From Pseudanabaenaceae cyanobacterium SKYG29 (GTDB taxonomy: Bacteria; Cyanobacteriota; Cyanobacteriia; Pseudanabaenales; Pseudanabaenaceae): a stretch of 64,000 nucleotides of DNA. A program made the position numbers and the translations under genes. The first letter of the stretch is position 1. Every line of letters starts with the position of its first letter. Shown one piece after another: positions 57,075 to 64,000 of this stretch. The DNA lies in the NCBI GenBank assembly GCA_025055675.1, contig JANWWT010000003.1, forward strand, positions 62,001-126,000, in the 5' to 3' direction. Under the pieces are notes generated by a model. The model was not told the DNA's origin. It worked only from the letters and a program-made list of their open reading frames with translations, and made no database searches.

Positions 57075-59042
57075 ATGAGCTACTGTATAAATCCCCATTG
57101 TGCTCTGCCTAACCATCCTGAAAACAGACAGAAAGCCCATTGTGCTAGTTGCGGTTCGCCTCTAGTTATTGCGGGAAAGTATCGGGTAGAGGGTTTGCTT
57201 AGTGACCAGGGGGGGTTTAGCCTGGTTTACCGTGCCTCCACAGGTAAAGAAGCGAAAATTCTCAAAGTCCTAAGGGTGGAACATAACACCAGTCGCAAGG
57301 CGGTCAAACTGTTTGTTCAGGAAGGAGAAGTGCTCAGTAAGCTGCGACACCCTGGTATTCCCAAGATCGATGGCTATTTTACCCATACAGTGGCGGGGCG
57401 ACTGGTTTTGCATTGCCTGGTTATGGAAAAAATTCCTGGTATGAATCTGGAGGAATGGCAAGTCCAGAAACGCTACCAACCCCTTGCCCAGGAACAGGCG
57501 ATCGAGTGGCTCAAAGCCTTAGTGGAAGTTTTGGGAGTAGTTCATCAACGCCGCTTTCTCCACCGCGACATCAAACCTTCCAATATCATGCTCACACCAG
57601 AGGGCAAGCTAGTGTTGATAGATTTTGGCACTGCCAGGGATGTCACTTCTACCTACATTGCCAATATTGACAAGGGGCGCAGCATGACGGCGGTGGTATC
57701 CAGTGGCTATACTGCTCCAGAACAGACCAATGGCAGGGCAGTCCCCCAATCAGATTTCTATGCCCTAGGGCGTACTTTCGTCCACCTCCTCACAGGGAAG
57801 CATCCTTTGGATATGTATGACCCCGATCGGGATGTGTTGCACTGGCGCAGCCACGCTCCTGGGATTACTCCTGCCTTTGCTGACCTGCTCGATCAAATGA
57901 TGAACCGCAAGCCGGGGGATCGTCCTGCTGATGCTAAAGCCCTCCTGCGACAGTTAGAGCTGGTAGAAAGGGTGGTAAAGCAATCGGGAACGGGAACTGC
58001 CTCCCTGCCTTCTCCTGGGCAGAAACGGCTCCCCTGGCAGGGGATTTTCCTGGCGGTGGGTGTCAGTTTAGCGGCTATAGGGTGGTACTTCAGGGGCACA
58101 AAGGGTGCAGTGGTGGGGGCAGGAGTCGGACTGGGGCTGATATATGCCAGCTACAACTACACAAAGGTGGGTGCTAGGCTCAAGCAATCCCTCCTTGCCC
58201 ATGCTAAAACTAATACTGCTCTAACTGTGACTCCCGATGGGCAGTTCTTGATTTCAGCGGGGGGCGATCGGACAGTCAGGGTTTGGCACAGTAAAACTCG
58301 ACAACGACTGCATAACTTGGTGGGGCATGGGGATTGGGTCTACAGTGTGGTGGTGACACCAGGGGGGCAACTAATCTTGAGTGGCAGTGGGGACAAAACC
58401 ATCAAGGTCTGGCAGTGTCAGTCGGGATTACCCTTGGAAACCCTGGAAGGGCATGAGCTGGGTGTAACTTGCTTGGCAGTGGCAGGGGATGAAAGTTGGC
58501 TAGTCAGCGGCAGTAACGACAAAACCCTCAAGGTGTGGGACTTGCGGACTTACAAACTCCTGAAAACAATCAATAACTTGGGACAGGAGGTCAATGCCGT
58601 GGTTGTCACCCCTGATCACCAGATTATCAGTGCCGATCGGTCAATCAAGGTCTGGAGTATTGATAAAAATATTCCCCAGCGAGTCATCCTAGGACATCAG
58701 CAGGAAGTGTTAGCCCTAGCTCTAAGCAGGGACGGTAAGCAATTGTTCAGTGGCAGTGCTGACCAAACAATTAAGTGCTGGGATTGGCTGACGGGGCAGC
58801 TAGTCAGGACCTTCATAGGGCACAAAGGGGAAGTGAAAACCCTGGTAGTGCATCCTACCAAATCATTACTATTTAGTGGCGCCACCGATCGGAGAATTGG
58901 CATCTGGGAAATGTCCACAGGCAAATTACTGTTGGTGTTAAAGGGGCACAAGGCCGCCGTAACTTGTTTAGCGATTAGTCCCAATGGCAAATGGCTCTAC
59001 AGTGGTGGGGAGGATGGTGTTATTAACATATGGCGGCTGTGA
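57075..59042 (+). CDS. Ser/Thr protein kinase with zinc ribbon, membrane helices and WD40 repeats
   Basis: This 655-aa protein starts (ATG 57075) with a four-cysteine ribbon (CINPHC...CASCG). The kinase domain follows (about residues 34-300): a weak glycine loop (LLSDQGGFSLVY), Lys in ILKVLRVEHN, HRDIKPSNIML as the catalytic loop, DFGTA and the APEQTNG activation-segment end. Two membrane-like helices (GIFLAVGVSLAAIGWYF and VVGAGVGLGLIYASYNY) precede a seven-bladed WD40 propeller (repeat ends VRVW, IKVW, LKVW, IKVW, IKCW, IGIW and INIW). It probably senses a partner through the propeller. Targets are unknown. The stop codon lies inside the next gene (13-base overlap). Confidence 0.92.
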   Translation: MSYCINPHCALPNHPENRQKAHCASCGSPLVIAGKYRVEGLLSDQGGFSLVYRASTGKEAKILKVLRVEHNTSRKAVKLFVQEGEVLSKLRHPGIPKIDGYFTHTVAGRLVLHCLVMEKIPGMNLEEWQVQKRYQPLAQEQAIEWLKALVEVLGVVHQRRFLHRDIKPSNIMLTPEGKLVLIDFGTARDVTSTYIANIDKGRSMTAVVSSGYTAPEQTNGRAVPQSDFYALGRTFVHLLTGKHPLDMYDPDRDVLHWRSHAPGITPAFADLLDQMMNRKPGDRPADAKALLRQLELVERVVKQSGTGTASLPSPGQKRLPWQGIFLAVGVSLAAIGWYFRGTKGAVVGAGVGLGLIYASYNYTKVGARLKQSLLAHAKTNTALTVTPDGQFLISAGGDRTVRVWHSKTRQRLHNLVGHGDWVYSVVVTPGGQLILSGSGDKTIKVWQCQSGLPLETLEGHELGVTCLAVAGDESWLVSGSNDKTLKVWDLRTYKLLKTINNLGQEVNAVVVTPDHQIISADRSIKVWSIDKNIPQRVILGHQQEVLALALSRDGKQLFSGSADQTIKCWDWLTGQLVRTFIGHKGEVKTLVVHPTKSLLFSGATDRRIGIWEMSTGKLLLVLKGHKAAVTCLAISPNGKWLYSGGEDGVINIWRL

Positions 59043-60358
59043 ATATAAATAATTGGTGGCACTATAGTTTGCTCAGCAGGGTGTGGGTGGGGTGGCAGTC
59101 TTTATCGCAATACAGTCTGTTAGTTTCTGTGCCCGCTCTGGCAGTTTGGCTGATAGTTTTGATCCTGGGCTTACCCTACCTATCCACTAGTCAAATTGGG
59201 CTGTTTTTGCTTGCCATTACTCTGTTTTATCTGCCCCTGGCCCAACGCAGTACATTGCAATTACCCATACTTGCCTATAGCTTGGTAGCTACTTTATCGA
59301 CAGTTTTCTCCCCTGTCCGCTCGGCTGCCTTGGATGGTCTAGTCAAGTTGCTGTTGTATTTTGTTGTGTTTCTAGCGATCGAGCGGGTGGTGACTGTCCA
59401 ACCAAAATATCGGGGCTATCTAGTGGGGGCTTATATCTTAACTAATTTACCAGTGGTGGTAGTGGGTTTACGGCAGCAATTTTTTGGTGCTCAACAATTG
59501 GCGACCTGGTGGGACCCGACTTCCGAACTATCCAGTTTGACGAGAGTGTATAGTTTTCTAGGCAATCCCAACCTGTTGGCGGGCTATTTATTAGCAGCAA
59601 TTCCCCTGGGAGTAGTGTCAATTATTCTGACTAAAAGGTGGACATGGAAGTTACTAATTGCTCTCTCCACTTTGGGGTCCTTGTTGTGCATTATTTATTC
59701 CTACAGTCGGGGGGCATGGCTGGGCTTGGGGGCAGAAGTTTTAGTGTTGACCCTGGCACTGCTGTACTGGGCTTTTCCCCGTCTATCCCTGTGGGCTTTG
59801 CCTGCGGTGGCAGTGGGTTTAGGAGGGGCAATGGCGGGGGCTGTGATCAGTAAACCTGCCCTGCGATTGCGGTTAATGTCAATCTTTTCTGTCTTCGATC
59901 GCAATGTCGATCAGAGTATCAGTTTTCGTTTGCGGGTGATGCAGGGGGCGATCGCGATGGTAAAACACTACCCGGTTCTAGGTATTGGTCCAGGCAATCG
60001 GGCATTTAACTTGGTTTATCCCCTGTTTCAGAAGGCGCGCCACAGTGCTTTGGGTGCCTATTCCGTGCCCCTGGAGATGTTAATTGAGACAGGAGTGGTG
60101 GGTTTGCTGACCTACGGTTGGCTGGTAACAGTAGTCATAGGGCGGGGGTTAGGGGCAATCAGAAAGGAACCTAGTCTTTGGGGAATAGCGGGGTTGAGTA
60201 TCGTTGTGGGGATGTTAGTCCATGGTCTAGGGGATACCGTGTGGTATCGTCCCCAGGTGCAGGTGTTATGGTGGTTAGCGGTCGCTCTAGTTATGGTAGG
60301 GGAGAAGCAAAATGAAACTAGCTCTGGTGTGGTTGACCCTGATGGCGCAAACGGCTAA
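59030..60358 (+). CDS. ictB: IctB-like O-antigen ligase/bicarbonate transport family protein
   Basis: This 442-aa protein has 10-12 membrane helices and the Wzy_C/O-antigen-ligase signature: FLGNPNLLAGYLL, IIYSYSRGAWLGLG, MVKHYPVLGIGPGNRAFNLVYPL and the C-terminal GDTVWYRPQVQVLWWL. Cyanobacterial IctB was proposed to affect bicarbonate accumulation, but the fold is that of polysaccharide ligases, so the substrate is uncertain. It overlaps the kinase gene by 13 bases and the pentapeptide gene by 47, so translation of the three is coupled. Confidence 0.85.
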   Translation: MAAVNINNWWHYSLLSRVWVGWQSLSQYSLLVSVPALAVWLIVLILGLPYLSTSQIGLFLLAITLFYLPLAQRSTLQLPILAYSLVATLSTVFSPVRSAALDGLVKLLLYFVVFLAIERVVTVQPKYRGYLVGAYILTNLPVVVVGLRQQFFGAQQLATWWDPTSELSSLTRVYSFLGNPNLLAGYLLAAIPLGVVSIILTKRWTWKLLIALSTLGSLLCIIYSYSRGAWLGLGAEVLVLTLALLYWAFPRLSLWALPAVAVGLGGAMAGAVISKPALRLRLMSIFSVFDRNVDQSISFRLRVMQGAIAMVKHYPVLGIGPGNRAFNLVYPLFQKARHSALGAYSVPLEMLIETGVVGLLTYGWLVTVVIGRGLGAIRKEPSLWGIAGLSIVVGMLVHGLGDTVWYRPQVQVLWWLAVALVMVGEKQNETSSGVVDPDGANG

Positions 60359-61031
60359 CCCTAGAGACGTACAGCGGTTGCAAGAATTGCGGATGTGCGA
60401 TCGGTGTAACTTAATAGGGGCAAATCTGCGGGGGGCAAATCTGCAGGGGGTGACAGTGGTGGCTTCTAATCTGCAAAATGCTGACTTGAGTGGTGCCCAA
60501 TTGATGGGAGCCTTCTTCGTCGATGCCCAATTGCGGGGGGCGGAATTATCTCAAGCTAATTTAACCAATGCTAACCTCAGCGGTTCGGATTTACAGGGGG
60601 TGAATTTAGCGGGGGCGCTGCTACAAGGTACGAACTTGACAGGGGCAAATCTGGGGGGAGCTATCCTTTTGGGGGCTGATCTGACAGGGGCTGACTTGGG
60701 AGGAGCTAACTTACAACGATCGGTCTTGACCAATAGCAAACTTACCCTTTCCAACCTAAAGCGAGCAAACCTAAAGGGGGCAATGCTCTTGAGCGGACAA
60801 TTGCGGCAGGCAGACCTAACCAGTGCCAACTTCCAAGGAGCCATCCTAAGGGGCGCAGACCTGCAAACCGCCGATCTCACCAATGCCGACCTTCGGGGCG
60901 CTGACCTCAGGCAAGCCAACTTTCGCCAAGCCAACCTAAGGGGTGCTCTCCTTACCGCCCCTCAACTCAGGGACGCCCAACTCTGTCAGACAATCTTGCC
61001 CGATGGCACCCAATCCGATCGAGACTGCTAG
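60312..61031 (+). CDS. Pentapeptide-repeat protein
   Basis: This 239-aa protein has a short hydrophobic leader (LALVWLTLMAQ) followed by about 36 pentapeptide units A(D/N)LxG (for example NLRGANLQG and ADLTGADLGGAN), forming a right-handed quadrilateral beta-helix. The leader could direct it to the periplasm or lumen. The function cannot be told from the repeats. The start ATG 60312 lies inside ictB, with GGGGAGAAGC as ribosome site. It ends interlocked (CTAG) with the convergent outer-membrane-like gene. Confidence 0.88.
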   Translation: MKLALVWLTLMAQTANPRDVQRLQELRMCDRCNLIGANLRGANLQGVTVVASNLQNADLSGAQLMGAFFVDAQLRGAELSQANLTNANLSGSDLQGVNLAGALLQGTNLTGANLGGAILLGADLTGADLGGANLQRSVLTNSKLTLSNLKRANLKGAMLLSGQLRQADLTSANFQGAILRGADLQTADLTNADLRGADLRQANFRQANLRGALLTAPQLRDAQLCQTILPDGTQSDRDC

Positions 61032-61522
61032 AACCTAAACCCAATCCCCGTTTGCAAAGAAGTGGCGGTGTTGTTGGAGTTGCGATAGGCATCAAAGGCA
61101 AAAATGGCGTTACCAAAGATCACCAAGTTACTGTTGGGAATTGTGTAGTCTACCCCAGGTTGTAGAACAAAGCTATTCTTATTGCCGACAGGGGTGATGT
61201 TATTGGCAATAGCCGCTCCCACTCCCAAATAGAAATCGGTGTTAAAGTTCAAGGGCAAATCATAGGAGATGGTGGGCACAACGGCTGTCGAGTCCCCAAT
61301 CAGTACCTGTGTCCGTAGAGAGAGTGGGATTTCCAAGAACTTATAGCGCAGAGCAATCAACCCCGCCGCTGTACGGGAATTTCCATCTAGGACACTACCC
61401 TCAGATACCCCTACCCCTAAACCCACACCAATATAGCTACCATAGGCAGGCTGGGCCACTGCCACCCCCGTACTTATCAACAAGCTGCAGACAGCCAAAC
61501 CGATCGCCAGACCTTTCCCCAT
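61028..61522 (-). CDS. Exported beta-barrel-like outer-membrane protein
   Basis: This 164-aa protein has a signal peptide (LAIGLAVCSLLISTGVAVAQP) and a mature part rich in alternating hydrophobic and polar residues ending in GIGFRF, a C-terminal phenylalanine after a beta signature, as in outer-membrane barrel proteins. About eight strands fit. The start is ATG 61522, with GAGG before it; a GTG two codons upstream is possible. No family name recognised. Confidence 0.7.
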   Translation of the reverse strand: MGKGLAIGLAVCSLLISTGVAVAQPAYGSYIGVGLGVGVSEGSVLDGNSRTAAGLIALRYKFLEIPLSLRTQVLIGDSTAVVPTISYDLPLNFNTDFYLGVGAAIANNITPVGNKNSFVLQPGVDYTIPNSNLVIFGNAIFAFDAYRNSNNTATSLQTGIGFRF

Positions 61523-61588
61523 AATCACACCTCACATTCATAGGAGCATGTTAACAGAAATCCTTACAAAAAGCGACCATTTCTGACA

Positions 61589-62920
61589 TCAACCCACCAG
61601 CAGAGTTTCCTCAGGGTACTGAATCATTTTCGGTTTTGGTGCGGACATCAGGGCTGCCATCAACAACATTACTCCCACCCGTCCCACGAACATAGTAGCT
61701 ACTAACACCAGCTGTCCTGGGGGGGAAATTTGCGGTGTAATACCCATCGATAAACCCACTGTCCCAAAGGCGGAAGCGCATTCAAACAAAATTTCAATAA
61801 AGCGAAATTGAGGGTCAGTAATTGATAGCAAAATTGTCGAACAGATCACTGTCAAGAGGGAACCTACGGCTACCCCGATCGCTTTCACTAGCAGTACATG
61901 GGGAACCTGTCGTTCGTAGATATACACCTCTTCATTACCCTGGAGTGCTGACCCTGTGCAAGCGAATAGAACCCGTGCTGTTGTTGTCTTAATACCACCC
62001 CCCGTACCACCAGGGGATGCCCCCACAAACATCCACGCAATGGTGATAAACAGCCCTGCTACGGAAAGTTTACTGATGTCAACTGTGTTAAACCCAGCGG
62101 TTCGTGTAGTTACTGATTGAAACCAAGCTGCCAACCATTTCTCCCAGAAATTTAAGTCCTGAAAGGCGGGGGAATTTGCCTCTGACATACGAAAGAGAAT
62201 TGTACCAACTACCAATAAAACTAAGGTAGTGCTGACTGCTACCCGAAAATTCAAGCTAAAAATAATCCGCTCCTGGGAGCGCCATAACTTGCTCCGTAAC
62301 CATAGGAAAAATTCCAGTAACACTTGGTAGCCAATCCCGCCGGCAATAATTAACCCTGAGATAGTTAAATTGACCAAAACCGATCGCTTATATCCCATCA
62401 AGCTATCAGAAAACAGACTAAAACCTGCATTATTAAAAGCACTCATACTATGGAAAATTGCCAGCCACAAACCCCGATCGATGCCATGGGCGGGGGCAAA
62501 TCCCAGCAGTAGAATAAAGATACCTGTGATTTCGATAATCAGAGTAGTGGCGATAATGGATTGCACCAAATTTATGCCCCCCCTGATGCCAGGAATATCG
62601 AGGGCTTGCTGCAGAGTTAATTTATCCCGCAAACTAAACTTCCGTCCGATCAAAAGGAGGAGAAAAGTAGTTGTCGTCATGTAGCCCAGTCCCCCAATTT
62701 GTAGGAGTAAAAGGAGGACAACTTGACCGAAATGGCTGTAGTATTGCCCCACATCCACCACTGATAAACCCGTCACACACACAGCGGAAGTAGCAGTAAA
62801 TAAAGCAGTAGTGAAACTACTCCAAGTACCATCCCTAGTGGCAAGGGGCAAACTTAAAAGAAAAGTACCTAGGGCAATCAGTCCTAAAAAACCTAAGCAG
62901 ATTGTCTTAGCAGGAGTCAT
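61589..62920 (-). CDS. TrkH/KtrB-family potassium transporter membrane subunit
   Basis: This 443-aa protein is a four-MPM potassium transporter subunit: the first filter TATSAVCVTGLS, the second loop FNNAGFSLFSD, the third SVTTRTAGFNTV and the fourth AFGTVGLSMG, each contributing one glycine filter element. KtrB works with a cytosolic RCK subunit (KtrA), which is not adjacent here; the RCK-channel protein at 24 kb is a separate type. K+ or Na+/K+ uptake is likely. Confidence 0.92.
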   Translation of the reverse strand: MTPAKTICLGFLGLIALGTFLLSLPLATRDGTWSSFTTALFTATSAVCVTGLSVVDVGQYYSHFGQVVLLLLLQIGGLGYMTTTTFLLLLIGRKFSLRDKLTLQQALDIPGIRGGINLVQSIIATTLIIEITGIFILLLGFAPAHGIDRGLWLAIFHSMSAFNNAGFSLFSDSLMGYKRSVLVNLTISGLIIAGGIGYQVLLEFFLWLRSKLWRSQERIIFSLNFRVAVSTTLVLLVVGTILFRMSEANSPAFQDLNFWEKWLAAWFQSVTTRTAGFNTVDISKLSVAGLFITIAWMFVGASPGGTGGGIKTTTARVLFACTGSALQGNEEVYIYERQVPHVLLVKAIGVAVGSLLTVICSTILLSITDPQFRFIEILFECASAFGTVGLSMGITPQISPPGQLVLVATMFVGRVGVMLLMAALMSAPKPKMIQYPEETLLVG

Positions 62921-63012
62921 AGCGACTTAGCCATAATTACAGACAATACTACTCTGAGGGACTACAGGCAAGAGTATAAGATAGTAATACCTAGCGTAAC
63001 GATGAGAAATCT

Positions 63013-63915
63013 ATGGCAAGACTGCGTTCTGTAATCCGTCGCCTAGCGGGGATATTTTCCCTGTGCCTTTTAGTGATGGTGATTATTTTTGGGGCAGGGC
63101 AACCTGCATGGGCAAAGCGTGCCAGTGGCAGAGTGGGAGGCAGTACCTTTCGGGCGCAGCCCCGTCGTCAGACAAACAACTTCTCCAGCCGTTCCCATCC
63201 CAGTTACAACTACTACTACAGTTCTCCCTTTCCCAGTAGTTGGTTTTGGTTCCCCTTCCTCCTGGGGGGAGGTGGCGGTAGTCTGTTGTCCCTGCTGGTG
63301 CTAGTTGCCATTGGTGGTATTCTGGTGCAGGGCTTCCGCAACTCTGGTATCTTCAATAGCCAAAGCAAAGTCACAGTTGCCAAGGTACAAGTGGGGTTAC
63401 TCGCTAGCGCACGGGGGTTACAGGCAGACCTCAACCGCCTAGCCCTGGAGTCTGACACCAATTCCCCTAGTGGTTTAGGGCAGCTCCTCCAGGAAACCAC
63501 CTTGGCTCTGTTGCGCCATCCTGAGTACTGGGTCTACGGCAGTGTCAAGCAAGAGACCGTAGCCCTCGATCGGGCGGAACAAACTTTCAATGCCCTGGCA
63601 ATTGGCGAGCGGAGCAAGCAAGCAGTAGAAGTTCTATCTAATGTCCACAATCGTCGGCAGGAACAACAGGCACTGACGGGCACAGGCGATCCCAGCGAGT
63701 ACATTGTCGTAACTATCATGGTAGCGGCTACGGGGTTACCCCAATTGCCCACTATTCGCTCGGCGCAGGACCTACGGCAAGCTATTACCACAGTTGGCTC
63801 CGTAGGAGCAGACAATTTGTTAGCGGTAGAAGTAATTTGGGAACCCCAATCCCCTGCCTATACTCTCACTGCCGATGACATGATTGCAGTCTATCCCGAA
63901 CTAGTGCGCATTTAG
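63013..63915 (+). CDS. DUF1517 family membrane protein
   Basis: This 300-aa protein has a signal-like first helix (LAGIFSLCLLVMVIIFGAGQPAWA), a glycine/serine/arginine and tyrosine-rich segment (GRVGGSTFRAQPRRQ, YNYYYSSPF), a second membrane helix (GGGSLLSLLVLVAIGGILV), and a conserved C-terminal domain with VAKVQVGLLASARGLQADLNRLA, EYIVVTIMVAATG and ADNLLAVEVIWEPQ. This matches the DUF1517 family of cyanobacteria and chloroplasts, whose role is unsettled. It is divergent from the KtrB gene. Confidence 0.82.
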   Translation: MARLRSVIRRLAGIFSLCLLVMVIIFGAGQPAWAKRASGRVGGSTFRAQPRRQTNNFSSRSHPSYNYYYSSPFPSSWFWFPFLLGGGGGSLLSLLVLVAIGGILVQGFRNSGIFNSQSKVTVAKVQVGLLASARGLQADLNRLALESDTNSPSGLGQLLQETTLALLRHPEYWVYGSVKQETVALDRAEQTFNALAIGERSKQAVEVLSNVHNRRQEQQALTGTGDPSEYIVVTIMVAATGLPQLPTIRSAQDLRQAITTVGSVGADNLLAVEVIWEPQSPAYTLTADDMIAVYPELVRI

Positions 63916-63947
63916 TTACAATGGGGGCATTGGTTGGATGAAACTCT

Positions 63948-64000
63948 GTGTCAGCCTTTGCCTCTATTGTCATTGCCACCAAAGACCGGGGGGAAGAAAT
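63948..64000 (+). CDS. Probable family 2 glycosyltransferase, 3' cut by window edge
   Basis: Only 17 codons are visible. From GTG 63948 they read SAFASIVIATKDRGEE after the start, matching the N-terminal nucleotide-sugar strand (S.VI.T..R) of GT2 glycosyltransferases. An in-frame TGA at 63939 rules out a start further upstream. The sequence is too short for certainty. Confidence 0.5.
   Translation, partial: MSAFASIVIATKDRGEE

Noticed and set aside
1-64000. CRISPR arrays, insertion sequences, attachment sites and rRNA genes
   Set aside because: No regularly spaced repeats, transposase-like proteins with terminal repeats, or rRNA sequence seen on reading.

Overview
This window is a stretch of ordinary chromosome from a phycobilisome-containing cyanobacterium. 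The evidence is the split RNA polymerase subunits rpoC1 and rpoC2, psbO (oxygen-evolving complex), a CpcS/CpeS-type phycobilin lyase, an IctB-like protein, several cyanobacteria-restricted families (DUF1517, DUF3082, DUF3352, DUF3531, DUF4079), and a very high density of CGATCG sites flanked like the HIP1 element. I see no rRNA, CRISPR array, prophage or insertion sequence. Both ends cut genes: pstA on the left and a probable family 2 glycosyltransferase on the right.

Layout. 1-9 kb: the end of a phosphate transporter operon (pstA, pstB), an exported TPR protein and an RNase III-like gene joined by small overlaps, then a giant TamB-like gene and convergent dapF. 9-16 kb: a run of plus-strand genes including YggT/Ycf19, trpC, proB, a class V aminotransferase, DUF3531, trpE and a MacB-like ABC permease. 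16-24 kb: tldE/pmbA, universal stress protein, a solitary Dam-type methylase, a DsbA-like thiol oxidoreductase, DUF4079, lepA, DUF3082 and argD. 24-30 kb: a 55-aa gene, an RCK-pore-RCK channel protein, tRNA-Ser(UGA), psbO, sppA, an LCP protein and comB. 30-41 kb: a large hybrid histidine kinase, thiD, a sigma/anti-sigma/Spy module, ferredoxin, a folB-rnhA gene fusion, CHAD, cutA, thiG and ribosomal protein S1. 41-46 kb: ftsH, a lambda-type muramidase, the bilin lyase and DUF3352. 46-56 kb: the rpoB-rpoC1-rpoC2 operon on the minus strand, interrupted by a Uma2-family gene. 57-64 kb: a kinase-WD40 protein, ictB, a pentapeptide-repeat protein, an outer-membrane-like protein, a KtrB/TrkH K+ transporter and DUF1517.

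The genome is tightly packed. Of nine convergent gene junctions, six overlap by exactly four bases through interlocked stop codons, two overlap by more, and one leaves 8 bases. Many same-strand neighbours overlap by 4-13 bases.

Most worth a second look: the dihydroneopterin aldolase-RNase HI fusion; the Uma2 gene inside the rpo operon together with hairpins that could separate rpoC2 expression; a roughly 50-residue barrel-like insertion in RpoC1; the stop-codon interlocking; the Cys/His-free anti-sigma candidate; and the RNase III homologue with changed catalytic positions. All function calls were made by reading motifs, without database searches.
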